From positions 36,558 to 100,557 of IMG/VR virus record IMGVR_UViG_3300032236_001191: 64,000 nt of DNA; one strand, written 5' to 3'. Positions within the stretch are counted from its first letter, which is position 1; each line of letters begins with the position of its first letter. Below, piece by piece: positions 56,487-63,805 of the stretch. The notes beneath the pieces were generated by a model. It was not told the DNA's origin. It did no database searches and was given only the letters and a program-made list of their open reading frames with translations. This DNA is from a virus. A program made the translations under genes and the position numbers.

Positions 56487-57914
56487 TTACACTATGCCGT
56501 GTGTTTGAGCAAATTGGCCTGCCCAAGCTGTAAACTCTTCATCTACAGATTTAACTTCTGGTTCCTTCTCTGTTTCCACAGGGATTTCGATACCGAAGTC
56601 AGTCTTGATGTTGTGTTCATATGTTTGGAATATGAGACGTACGCTGGCAGCTTCATCTGACCCAAAGTGAGCAATGAAGTTCTCAACTGCGAACTCATAT
56701 CCCAATGCATCTACGAAGTGTGTGAACTCCTGTAGCATATTGGTAGAGATTGGTGTTTCATACTGACCCTTGGCTGCCTCATTACGAAGCATCTGGGCTA
56801 GTGCTAACAACGACTTAGAGTTAACTAGCTTAGCCTCAACCTTATCGTCATAATCCCAAGGGATCTGAATGTCGAAACGGTTACGGAACGCAAAGTTAAG
56901 CGGCGTTGTACCAATGTAGTCTGGATTCATAGTCGCAAAGATTGTGAGGTCTTTGTGTGCTTCGATAGTTTCACCGTGGTGGTCAAGCAATGTGATCATA
57001 CGGCGACCATCTAGCAATGAATACAGAACAGTGTAGATTTTCGGACTGATGAAGTTAACCTCGTCGAGAAGGAGAACACCACCATTACGAACTACGTCAG
57101 TAACTGGGCCATCGATCCACGCAAATGAACCTGAGCCATCAGCTACGAACTTACCAGTCATTTGGCTTGGCTCCATTGAAGCGTTACCTGAGACTGTTGC
57201 CATGCGTAGTCCTCGTTCAGCAGCCCACGCTTCAACAGACGTAGTCTTACCGGGACCGGTTGGGCCGTAGATAAGTACGTTGATGTTGTTGGCACGAGCG
57301 TGATCGAAGATACTGAAGTCTTCTTGACCCCAGATGCTACGATGGATATATCGCTTAGCTAGCTCAATGCGTGGCACTGATGCTAGGTTCGCTGCAATTA
57401 CCGGACCAGCTCCAACGGATGCTGTTACAGGTTCGGCGATTGTTTGTGTTGGCTGTACCACTTGTACTGGTGAAGCCAATGGAACAGTCGTGCCAGCTGC
57501 ACGACGATTGTCAATTACATATTGCTCCAAGTTATCATCTCCATTGCTTACTTGTTCGTAGAGTTCACAGACAGCATCAACAAATGATGTTGTGTCTGTG
57601 TTTGGACTTGCTTTGGTATGCGCTTGACATGCCTTGGTACCAAGAACTGGAGAATAACCTTTCTCCGTCATAGCCCGTTCATCGGCTGCTGTAACATAGA
57701 TAGCAACAGGTGTACGAGTGAGTTCTTCGTTTGTTCCAATCAACCCAGTAAGCCCATCAAGATCCGTTTCTTCCCACTTGTTATGTGGGCCTTTGGATCC
57801 ATCGGTATTACGTGAGTAGATACGTACGTTACCATCATGCGGTGTGATAAGAACCTGACGGCGCTTAGCCCCCATGGTTGGTTCGTACGATTCTGTGAAC
57901 ACGGCGATATCCAT
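56487..57914 (-). CDS. MoxR/CobS-type AAA+ ATPase
   Basis: 475 residues. Walker A GPTGPGKTT (217-225), Walker B LLLDEVNF (281-288), then DLTIFATMNPDYIGT and FRNRFDIQIPW (sensor and Arg finger region), as in MoxR and CobS. The N-terminal 150 residues form a separate domain. It is followed after 9 bases by its VWA partner. MoxR-VWA pairs act as metal-insertion or protein-remodelling chaperones. Confidence 0.9.
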   Translation of the reverse strand: MDIAVFTESYEPTMGAKRRQVLITPHDGNVRIYSRNTDGSKGPHNKWEETDLDGLTGLIGTNEELTRTPVAIYVTAADERAMTEKGYSPVLGTKACQAHTKASPNTDTTSFVDAVCELYEQVSNGDDNLEQYVIDNRRAAGTTVPLASPVQVVQPTQTIAEPVTASVGAGPVIAANLASVPRIELAKRYIHRSIWGQEDFSIFDHARANNINVLIYGPTGPGKTTSVEAWAAERGLRMATVSGNASMEPSQMTGKFVADGSGSFAWIDGPVTDVVRNGGVLLLDEVNFISPKIYTVLYSLLDGRRMITLLDHHGETIEAHKDLTIFATMNPDYIGTTPLNFAFRNRFDIQIPWDYDDKVEAKLVNSKSLLALAQMLRNEAAKGQYETPISTNMLQEFTHFVDALGYEFAVENFIAHFGSDEAASVRLIFQTYEHNIKTDFGIEIPVETEKEPEVKSVDEEFTAWAGQFAQTHGIV

Positions 57915-57956
57915 GTCTTTGTCCTTTCGTTGTTGGTATTGCTTTCTAGTAGTCTA

Positions 57957-58232
57957 CTAGAAACCTAGTTCATCTTCATCAGGGTTGAGTGTGAGTTCAG
58001 TCACTGCTCTAGCCCTGCTGTCTAGCACAGCAGCAAAAGTAAATGCTGCTTGTCGTTCTTTAGCCCAGTCAATAATGAGCTCGTGAAGGATGTCATGTCC
58101 CTCAGCAAGATTGATTACATTACGGAACTGTTCTTGTGCATAGTTAAAGAACTCTTCACGTTCTTCTTCTGGTATTTCTGCGAGAAAGTCAATATCTGCA
58201 TTCTCGTTCTCATCATCACATGCATTGCACAT
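57957..58232 (-). CDS. Small acidic protein
   Basis: 91 residues, starting at the ATG at 58232, which has GGAG at 6 bases; in-frame ATGs at 58244 and 58277 would overlap the terminator-like hairpin. MCNACDDENENADIDFLAEI at the start and an acidic EFFNYAQEQFRNVI helix. A single CxxC. Function unknown. Confidence 0.5.
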   Translation of the reverse strand: MCNACDDENENADIDFLAEIPEEEREEFFNYAQEQFRNVINLAEGHDILHELIIDWAKERQAAFTFAAVLDSRARAVTELTLNPDEDELGF

Positions 58233-58263
58233 GAGGTACTCCATTCTTGTTAGGGAATTAAAT

Positions 58264-58298
58264 AGCCGGGAGCACACCTATAAGGCATGCTCCCGGCT
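58264..58298 (-). terminator. Terminator ending the candidate RNA
   Basis: AGCCGGGAGCA...TGCTCCCGGCT, an 11-bp stem, followed on the minus strand by ATTTAATT. It lies between the 58549 gene and the 57957 gene and defines the 3' end of a gene-free stretch. Confidence 0.7.
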
Positions 58299-58540
58299 TA
58301 TGTGCTCCAAGTAACTTACTCAGGAAGGATGTAAGAACCACAGAGGTTAGTCTATTGCGTTCAGCTCACTGTTCAGCGCACCACACTCGTTGCCTATGTC
58401 GGCATTGGAAGCACTTAAGTCTTACCAGGTTGAGTCAGGTTTAAACCTACTTAGAATGTTGCGTTCGGCCTCAAGTTCCCTAAGGGGATACAACGTGCTG
58501 TCTCTCGTTACTTATTGCACTATGGTCATAGTTAGACTAT
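58299..58540 (-). ncRNA. Gene-free stretch, candidate ncRNA 1
   Basis: About 240 bases with no ORF of more than a few codons on the minus strand and a strong terminator at the end. On the minus strand a TATAGT box and a palindrome (58519-58532) mark the 5' side. Several short stems (TGCG/CGCA, AACC/GGTT, CTTAC/GTAAG) and two copies of GAACGCAA are visible. Strand and boundaries are inferred. Confidence 0.45.
58519..58532. promoter_or_regulatory. Palindrome ACTATG-GT-CATAGT (operator site 2)
   Basis: Perfect inverted repeat identical in both arms to the sites at 41842 and 62942. On the minus strand it follows a TATAGT (-10-like) box, so it could cover a transcription start. Confidence 0.6.
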
Positions 58541-58548
58541 AACCAATC

Positions 58549-59043
58549 TTATACTGTTGCATTCTGGCGTTCAAACCATGCTGCATTTGATGCTTTACCA
58601 GATTCAATTGCCATCACCAAGTAGATTGGTCCAGGCATTCCTGACTTGATTGCTTTTGCCATAGCCCAACCTAGTGGGCGTGTATTTTCTGGGGTGTTAC
58701 GCATGAGCGCTTTCAAAGCGACATCACGCATCTCACATACAATTGCAACTGTCGCAGTGAGTTCACTGAATACAGTCAGGGATTTAGGAGCCATACTAGG
58801 CACGGCTCGTAACATACGAGTCATGTTTGCTAGTGCACCTTCGTGATTGCTTGTGTTGGACACGTACTCTAACAGCTTACCAATAACAGCATCACGATAT
58901 GAAGCATCGTTCCACATTAGCTCTGCTAAGTTTTCTGGAACCATGCCATTGTATAATGCGTAGGCCGCTTGCTGCGGATTCTCTACTGGGTTTACAGTTT
59001 GATGTGTACTTGCCCCATCATATTCAACCGATAGGTTGGACAT
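58549..59043 (-). CDS. Unknown protein
   Basis: 164 residues, helical, with AAYALYNGMVPENLAELMWND and MRDVALKALMRNTPENTRPLG. The second half vaguely resembles DUF4192-like proteins of Actinobacteria, which is weak. Stop TAA at 58549. Overlaps the end of the next gene upstream by 20 bases. Confidence 0.45.
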   Translation of the reverse strand: MSNLSVEYDGASTHQTVNPVENPQQAAYALYNGMVPENLAELMWNDASYRDAVIGKLLEYVSNTSNHEGALANMTRMLRAVPSMAPKSLTVFSELTATVAIVCEMRDVALKALMRNTPENTRPLGWAMAKAIKSGMPGPIYLVMAIESGKASNAAWFERQNATV

Positions 59044-59743
59044 ATGCTGCCATCGCTTTCTCTAGTTCGGATAGTGCTTTCTTTATTACCTTGCCATCTT
59101 TAATGCGAAGTGGAGAACCATCCCACATTAAAGAAATTGGTTTGTTACCGTAATCACGCTGACCACTACCTACACAGTAATAGCATTGTTGACCACGAGT
59201 TATTGTGTGTCCAGTATCAATACCGTGTTCGCAAGGCAAATAATGCCAACGAGAGTATTGATTTTGGTACGCAGCGTTAGGATGCTCTTCACACACGCCA
59301 TACGATCCTTTGTTGTAACACATATTAGGGCTACAATACTTATCGATTAAGCCAGAACCTTTACAAGATCTGCATCGCTGCATCTTGCTTGGTGTGTACT
59401 GTGGGTCTTTCTCGGTAATGTAGTGCTTACCTTGTCGTTGGAATACATTTTGTACGCCAGCAATTTGCATAAGACTATATCTAATACCTTGAGACTTAAG
59501 TGAGTGCCAAGGACCCCAGTAACCATTTTGGATTATTGGGGCTTGGATAGTAAGCACGTCATCTGTGTCAATCGTGGCGATGTCGGCATGAAGCCAAGGA
59601 ATGTGGACTGCGTACAGCCCACCTTTCCTTGCTTGTAGCCTCATACCACGATAGTAAAGAGTTCTATCAATACCCTTACCTCGACCACCTTTGATCCAGT
59701 CTTGGGCATTAACATAGCTCTGTAACTGGTGGATGTTAGACAT
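59024..59743 (-). CDS. Cys-rich DnaJ-like zinc protein
   Basis: 239 residues. CRSCKGSGLIDKYC and CYYCVGSGQ are DnaJ-type CxxCxGxG knuckles, with further Cys/His in CSPNMCYNKGSYGVCEEH and LPCEHGID. An N-terminal part has a beta domain. Two zinc centres are likely. The role may be nucleic acid binding or chaperone-like; unknown. Confidence 0.55.
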   Translation of the reverse strand: MSNIHQLQSYVNAQDWIKGGRGKGIDRTLYYRGMRLQARKGGLYAVHIPWLHADIATIDTDDVLTIQAPIIQNGYWGPWHSLKSQGIRYSLMQIAGVQNVFQRQGKHYITEKDPQYTPSKMQRCRSCKGSGLIDKYCSPNMCYNKGSYGVCEEHPNAAYQNQYSRWHYLPCEHGIDTGHTITRGQQCYYCVGSGQRDYGNKPISLMWDGSPLRIKDGKVIKKALSELEKAMAAYVQPIG

Positions 59744-60036
59744 TAGTTAGCCTCCACACTTTCAAACAATCCCGCATAGCAGATATCAAAACTCTGCTCA
59801 CGAGCTTGTTCCAGTTCACGTGGTTTATCGAACTCTTCATCAAACCATACGATTGATATAGGGTTACGTCTAGCACGCTTAGGGGATATAGCAAACAAGG
59901 CTTGACCAAGACCATCGATAACTCCGGTATGGTAAGCCCTGCTGTGTTGATCAGTGAGCTCGTTAAGGTTGAGTTCCTCTTCGAGCATCATTGTTTCTAT
60001 CTTGTCAGCCAATTGACGGCGCTTTCGCTTTCGCAT
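59743..60036 (-). CDS. Unknown basic/acidic protein
   Basis: 97 residues from the ATG at 60036, with AAGGAAG upstream; overlaps the WhiB gene upstream. MRKRKRRQLADKIETMMLEEEL, then GLGQALFAISPKRARRNPISIVWFDEE. No motif recognised. Confidence 0.45.
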   Translation of the reverse strand: MRKRKRRQLADKIETMMLEEELNLNELTDQHSRAYHTGVIDGLGQALFAISPKRARRNPISIVWFDEEFDKPRELEQAREQSFDICYAGLFESVEAN

Positions 60037-60397
60037 GCCGTACTTCCTTTCTTGTTGAACCAACGGGTTGTACCACGCTGATTGGGCTGGTTGTAAGGTC
60101 AGACTCTACAATATACGTACGATGACCTCGCATCTTAGGTGTTGTACCACCTTGGATACTATGTGCATCATCACGTAGGATTGCGTCATCTAGACATTGT
60201 TGCTTTACATTGCAATTAGCACAGACCTTGAGAGCTGCTCGCTCTTTAGCTCTGCGATGCGTTCTATTACTATCCTCTGCGGTGTAATAGAAATCATTTA
60301 CGTCTAGACCATTGCAGTTTGCTTGGTCTTGCCACGCACCTAATGCTGCCATATCCCATACCACTGGTAGTGGGACATAGTCGCTTGGCATATCCAT
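60005..60397 (-). CDS. WhiB-like regulator 3
   Basis: 130 residues from ATG 60397, preceded by GGAGGT. Cys28, Cys59, Cys62 and Cys68 (C-x30-CxxC-x5-C), followed by SIQGGTT, where the usual Trp of G[VI]WGG is replaced by Gln. A basic C-terminal tail follows. It is the only WhiB on the minus strand and so may act early. Confidence 0.88.
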   Translation of the reverse strand: MDMPSDYVPLPVVWDMAALGAWQDQANCNGLDVNDFYYTAEDSNRTHRRAKERAALKVCANCNVKQQCLDDAILRDDAHSIQGGTTPKMRGHRTYIVESDLTTSPISVVQPVGSTRKEVRHAKAKAPSIG

Positions 60398-60448
60398 TGT
60401 GACCTCCGTAATGCGGCGCCGATTGTTTGTGTTGGTTGGCACCAGCGT

Positions 60449-60543
60449 GCCTATACAGACTTTGACATCTGTATAGGCGAGTTGATTTATATGCCGCTAA
60501 CTAAGCGGCCTTACGAGGGAGGTTTTCGTTCAGGAGAACTCCC
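60449..60543. other. Three tandem hairpins upstream of WhiB 3
   Basis: GCCTATACAGA...TCTGTATAGGC (11 bp, 60449-60478), GCCGCT...AGCGGC (6 bp, 60493-60509) and GGGAG...CTCCC (60517-60543) follow one another in the 161-base space between genes. None has a U-tract on the minus strand. Possibly a structured 5' leader. Confidence 0.6.
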
Positions 60544-60558
60544 GCCATCCGTGTAAGA

Positions 60559-60756
60559 TTAGTCAGCATCAAATGATGGACGATAGATATCATCCATCAG
60601 TGTGCGCTTCTTTGCATCAAGCTTGCGTATGTACAGGTGGGTAGCCTGTGCTTCATAGTACATCTCACGCCAGTAACGAACCATGAAGGATAGCGCTACT
60701 ACTGTGCACAAGAGGATTAGGAATACCCATGATTGAATTGTAGTCATAGGAAACAT
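60559..60756 (-). CDS. Small membrane protein
   Basis: 65 residues with one transmembrane helix (about 9-26, SWVFLILLCTVVALSFMV) and a charged C-terminal tail. TAATG overlap with the upstream gene. Role unknown. Confidence 0.55.
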   Translation of the reverse strand: MFPMTTIQSWVFLILLCTVVALSFMVRYWREMYYEAQATHLYIRKLDAKKRTLMDDIYRPSFDAD

Positions 60757-61037
60757 TATGCGTCAACCTGCTCTTTCTGCTCAGCTTTCTTAGCCTTGTA
60801 GACTTCACCAGTCTTCCAATGAGGAATGTTTGGGTGATCCCAACGACCACCAGCAGCCTTCCATGCTTCACGCTTAGCGTAGTTAGCAGCGCTGCGTCCT
60901 TCTACACGACCGGAACGACTAACGAACTTGCGTTCGATACCATCTGGGCCAGGACGCTTCTTGCGTGCCTTACCATTCTTACGGTCGCCTGCTGTGTTTG
61001 CTTTAACTGGAGCCTGAGCTCCTCTACCTTTTGCCAT
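60756..61037 (-). CDS. Small Lys-rich protein
   Basis: 93 residues; AKGRGAQAPVKANTAGDRKNGKARKKRPGPDG followed by WDHPNIPHWKTGEVYKAKKAEQKEQ. Very basic; a ribosome site AAAGGGG is upstream. May bind nucleic acid. No homologous family recognised. Confidence 0.5.
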   Translation of the reverse strand: MAKGRGAQAPVKANTAGDRKNGKARKKRPGPDGIERKFVSRSGRVEGRSAANYAKREAWKAAGGRWDHPNIPHWKTGEVYKAKKAEQKEQVDA

Positions 61038-61058
61038 TGTATGGCCCCTTTCGGAGGG

Positions 61059-61208
61059 TTAGTTTGTTTCCTCTACACGGTCGTGCAGAGTGGTGATGCC
61101 ATCGTTCCATAGCATCAATGCTTCCTTGCGAGTACAGCCGTGAAACAACTGTGCCTCTAGTATGAATAACAACTTCTCAGTTGTATCTGATTTGATTTTA
61201 ATCTTCAT
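61059..61208 (-). CDS. 49-residue protein
   Basis: MKIKIKSDTTEKLLFILEAQ then FHGCTRKEALMLWNDGITTL. Overlaps the next upstream gene by 11 bases. Short helical protein; no motif. Confidence 0.45.
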   Translation of the reverse strand: MKIKIKSDTTEKLLFILEAQLFHGCTRKEALMLWNDGITTLHDRVEETN

Positions 61209-61440
61209 GCGTATGCCAATCTATGAGTAGATGGGTTGTACCCCATTTTTTATATGGCTTATCAATGATGGAGTATAACTTCCACCACCTATACCCAGCC
61301 TTGGGCATAGTCTCTTGGTTTTCATACCTAACCTCATACTTCAATGCTTTGTGCAAAGGGTATGATGATAGATGATTACACCAATTAGCAAACCACCTGA
61401 GTGGCAAGATATTGGTCTTGTGTTCTGGTCTAGTACGCAT
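61198..61440 (-). CDS. Unknown small protein
   Basis: 80 residues with LPLRWFANWCNHLSSYPLH and YRWWKLYSIIDKPYKKWGTTH, Trp/Tyr-rich. AGGAT is upstream, weak. No family recognised. Confidence 0.45.
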   Translation of the reverse strand: MRTRPEHKTNILPLRWFANWCNHLSSYPLHKALKYEVRYENQETMPKAGYRWWKLYSIIDKPYKKWGTTHLLIDWHTHED

Positions 61441-61451
61441 ATAGGTTTATC

Positions 61452-61859
61452 CTAAAGCATATCTAGTATTTGTTTAGTCAATGTAATCTCTGCATCAGCA
61501 GAGACTCGAAGAGTAAGAAGCAATCTCTCCCTAGAATTGTAGTCACGCTCAGATGAATCCCATTGACGGTATCCATAAGTATATGTTTCTTCTTGTTCGA
61601 TTAACTTAGGGGGTTCAGGAATCGTTACTTCTTTTGGAAATACAATAGACAATGATTGTTTATGGTATCTATCAGTCTCAACGCTGCAACCAACGCCTGA
61701 TTCAAGTAACTTAGCAACTTCGATAAGATACTTTTTGCACTCTTGTTGGTACTCTTCAATGCGTTGTTCTTCTTTTCTTTTAGCATCTGCTTTATCAGCA
61801 AGATACTTCGCTTGCTTTTCTTCAAGTTCTTTAATGAAGTCGAGCCTATTTAAGCGCAT
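61452..61859 (-). CDS. Coiled-coil protein
   Basis: 135 residues. The first 55 are a strongly charged coiled coil (LEEKQAKYLADKADAKRKEE, IEEYQQECKKYLIEVAKLLE); the rest is a beta-containing domain with YGYRQWDSSERDYNS. Preceded by AGGAGAAC. Unknown function. Confidence 0.5.
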   Translation of the reverse strand: MRLNRLDFIKELEEKQAKYLADKADAKRKEEQRIEEYQQECKKYLIEVAKLLESGVGCSVETDRYHKQSLSIVFPKEVTIPEPPKLIEQEETYTYGYRQWDSSERDYNSRERLLLTLRVSADAEITLTKQILDML

Positions 61860-61882
61860 TGTGTTCTCCTATTCTGTGTAGG

Positions 61883-62030
61883 GCTGTCATAGACAGCAAT
61901 AGACACATAGATGCGGACCGACATTGCCAATGGCGTCCCCTCCTTAGCCGTTAGGCGCAAGGGGTTCACCGAGGACATTCTCTGAGGCTATGTTTATGGC
62001 TACCTATGCCCAGTGCATCTATGTGTCTAT
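61883..62030. ncRNA. Candidate structured RNA 2, 16-bp closing stem
   Basis: ATAGACACATAGATGC (61899-61914) is perfectly complementary to GCATCTATGTGTCTAT (62015-62030). It encloses 100 bases with several further hairpins (GGAC/GTCC, CCCC/GGGG with GCC/GGC inside, GAG/CTC, GGCT.../...AGCC). A further GCTGTC-ATA-GACAGC hairpin lies just left. There is no ORF in the stretch and it lies between two minus-strand genes. Strand unknown. Confidence 0.6.
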
Positions 62031-62126
62031 CATTGTGTATGAATAAGCAGTTTAGCCTTGTCATGCTTAGGACAGGAGTTCTTTTACCTCAGGAAGAACT
62101 ATAGAAACCAACCAGCATTACCTGTA

Positions 62127-62558
62127 TTAACGGATATACTGAGCCCAACCAGATGTTGTGTTGATCTTGAACTCAGTGTCAATAGAACCTTCAACCAAGG
62201 CAATAGCATTACGAACTTGTTCGTAATCACTATTTTCACGCCCTACCTTATGAGAAGGTTGGCAAAGACCCTCAGGACGCTTACCAACTGCAGCCTCAAA
62301 GTCTTCCGTCTTAAAGTAGAAAGCAATACGAACGCCCTTGTTGTATCCAGTAGATACATCAAAGTCATTAGACTTAAGCATATTCTTCTTAGCCCAAGCT
62401 GATGCTTTCTTTTCCCACGCTTCTCGTCGTGCATCTAGAGTTGCGCTGTCCTTTTCCCAAGCAGCAACCTCATCGTCCATACGCTTGAGGGTTGCTTTCA
62501 ACTTGGCGAGAAGGTCTTTCTTGGCCCAGGTGGTTGCGATTACCTTTGTACTAGCCAT
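62127..62558 (-). CDS. Unknown protein with coiled coil
   Basis: 143 residues from the ATG at 62558, preceded by GGGAG; an ATG at 62621 is less likely. It has a coiled coil (LAKLKATLKRMDDEVAAWEKD...) and a C-terminal IAFYFKTEDFEAAVGKRPEGL. The pattern of short helical segments is not a known family. Confidence 0.5.
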   Translation of the reverse strand: MASTKVIATTWAKKDLLAKLKATLKRMDDEVAAWEKDSATLDARREAWEKKASAWAKKNMLKSNDFDVSTGYNKGVRIAFYFKTEDFEAAVGKRPEGLCQPSHKVGRENSDYEQVRNAIALVEGSIDTEFKINTTSGWAQYIR

Positions 62559-62919
62559 TTGTTTCTCCCGTCTGTTATTACATCCTATACTCCGGCTGAG
62601 TTTAGGAATTCTAGTGTGCATAAAGAAACAGAGGACACACGCATACTACTAATCGGATAGAAGGTAGAGTTTTATCCATAGCCCATTTGCGTAACGAAAA
62701 AACCAAAATTAAATAGATGTTGCAACAACTATCTAATCCTTCGTACCTACTGTGAGAGGAATATATGCGCTCCCTGAGTCCCTCAACCCCACAGTCCGTA
62801 ACTATTTCAATTTTCATCCCCCTCTGCATAGACCTATATCCTCACCTATACATACTCAGACTCAATTAACTATGATTAGCCTGTATGCGTGTGCCTTCTG
62901 CTTCTTTATGCTTTGCCTA
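62559..62919. other. Gene-poor region, about 360 bases
   Basis: I see no convincing gene. A 72-codon minus-strand frame (62611-62829) exists but has no ribosome site at a suitable distance and low-quality composition. The stretch is AT-rich (GAAAAAACC, AATTTTGG) with no strong hairpin. It could hold a promoter for the 62127 gene. Confidence 0.5.
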
Positions 62920-63012
62920 TTACTTACGGCGTAACCAAGCAACTATGATCATAGTTAGTGCAAAACTAACTGTCATTAGTTGGAAGGTACCTTCTGAGAA
63001 CTCAATGTACAT
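62920..63012 (-). CDS. 30-residue single-TM protein
   Basis: MYIEFSEGTFQLMTVSFALT then MIIVAWLRRK. A short acidic head, a helix of about 18 hydrophobic residues and a basic end. Ribosome site GGAGGT six bases upstream. Overlaps the next gene by 11 bases. Operator site 3 lies within it. Confidence 0.5.
   Translation of the reverse strand: MYIEFSEGTFQLMTVSFALTMIIVAWLRRK
62942..62955. promoter_or_regulatory. Palindrome ACTATG-AT-CATAGT (operator site 3)
   Basis: Perfect inverted repeat, third copy of the ACTATG-NN-CATAGT family. It is inside the coding sequence of a 30-residue protein, so it may act as an operator placed in a gene, or be a coincidence of codons. Confidence 0.5.
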
Positions 63013-63178
63013 TTAACACCTCCAATTCCTTAATGTCGTTGGGGATAGCCACGCCATCACGGCGGGGAAGGGAACTGAGATACTGTGCTACTTGCTTAAC
63101 AAGCATAGCCGCAATGAAATCGTACTGTGCTTGAGTAACTGAACCTTTGACCTTAACAGTCATAGTCAACTGCTTCAT
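63002..63178 (-). CDS. 58-residue protein
   Basis: MKQLTMTVKVKGSVTQAQYD then FIAAMLVKQVAQYLSSLPRRD. AAAGGAAC lies seven bases before the ATG. A mixed beta-helix small protein, no family recognised. Overlaps the TM protein downstream. Confidence 0.5.
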   Translation of the reverse strand: MKQLTMTVKVKGSVTQAQYDFIAAMLVKQVAQYLSSLPRRDGVAIPNDIKELEVLNVH

Positions 63179-63202
63179 ATATGTTCCTTTCGATTAGGGG
63201 GA

Positions 63203-63330
63203 CAAAAAAATAGTGGTACAACCTAATTAAAGGTCGTACCACCACGAGTGTGAGCCTTTTTACTGCCGACTTGCTCAGGTCGTCCACTCTACTATCATCT
63301 CGCACGACGATAGTTCCCCTCAGAGTGCAT
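63203..63330 (-). ncRNA. Candidate structured RNA 3 with terminator
   Basis: On the minus strand CACTCT/AGAGTG and ACTATC/GATAGT form an interrupted 12-bp stem (63285-63327), then a CGAC/GTCG hairpin (63267-63282), then the terminator at 63213-63243. A longer ORF here (63153-63338) would have to read through the terminator, so I treat the stretch as RNA. Confidence 0.5.
63213..63243 (-). terminator. Rho-independent terminator (minus)
   Basis: GTGGTAC-G-ACCT...AGGT-T-GTACCAC, about 11 bp with one mismatch, followed on the minus strand by TATTTTTTT. A very good intrinsic terminator. Confidence 0.88.
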
Positions 63331-63374
63331 CCCTCCATAGCATAAACTTGCGGGGGGTTTTTCGGGGGGAATTC

Positions 63375-63581
63375 TTATCTACCAGATGATTTACCACCAT
63401 CAGTAAGAAATGGATCATCTTTAGTTACATAGGCAAAGCCCTGCTTAGGGACAAGAACAAAGCGATAGTTATCTTGGCTCAGTCTTAGTTCCTTAGCGAT
63501 ACAGTCTTTAGCCATACAATACTCAAAGCCTGCTTCCCAACGGTCGGGATGAACAGGAGTATTACAATGGGGGCAAATCAT
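63375..63581 (-). CDS. Zinc-finger small protein
   Basis: 68 residues. MICPHCNTPVHPDRW then FEYCMAKDCIAKEL: CxxC plus CxxxxC, with several His. The C-terminus is FVLVPKQGFAYVTKDDPFL. Overlaps the gene upstream by four bases (ATGA). Similar proteins are frequent in actinophages. Confidence 0.6.
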   Translation of the reverse strand: MICPHCNTPVHPDRWEAGFEYCMAKDCIAKELRLSQDNYRFVLVPKQGFAYVTKDDPFLTDGGKSSGR

Positions 63582-63733
63582 AGACCAGCCTCTGTTGCTT
63601 CCTTGAGTACTTCTTCACCAAGAGGTGTAATGCTAACCATAGCTTCTAGGTTCTCGTTGTACTCAACCTTGATTAAGCCTTTACTAAGCAAACTAGCAAG
63701 AGAGTCGTCAAACTCTGCTTCAGTCATAGCCAT
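63578..63733 (-). CDS. Winged-helix small protein
   Basis: 51 residues from the ATG at 63733; AAAGG lies eight bases upstream, while the ATG at 63739 would be too close. AEFDDSLASLLSKGLIKVEY and LEAMVSITPLGEEVLKEA make a typical wHTH of about 45 residues. A small DNA-binding regulator. Confidence 0.55.
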   Translation of the reverse strand: MAMTEAEFDDSLASLLSKGLIKVEYNENLEAMVSITPLGEEVLKEATEAGL

Positions 63734-63768
63734 TGTCATTACCTTTCTGTTAACTCTCAGAATAGAGA

Positions 63769-63805
63769 GTAGTAGGGACACGGGCACGCACCATGCCCCT
63801 ACTAC
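63769..63805. promoter_or_regulatory. Hairpin leader upstream of the wHTH gene
   Basis: GTAGTAGGG pairs with CCCTACTAC over 9 bp, with an inner GCA/TGC. It lies in the 5' untranslated region of the 63578 gene. No U-tract, so it may regulate translation or stability. Confidence 0.45.

Noticed and set aside
62611-62829. 72-codon minus-strand ORF
   Set aside because: No ribosome site at proper distance and unconvincing composition.
63153-63338. 61-residue minus-strand ORF
   Set aside because: It runs through a clear intrinsic terminator with U-tract, so the stretch is more likely an RNA.
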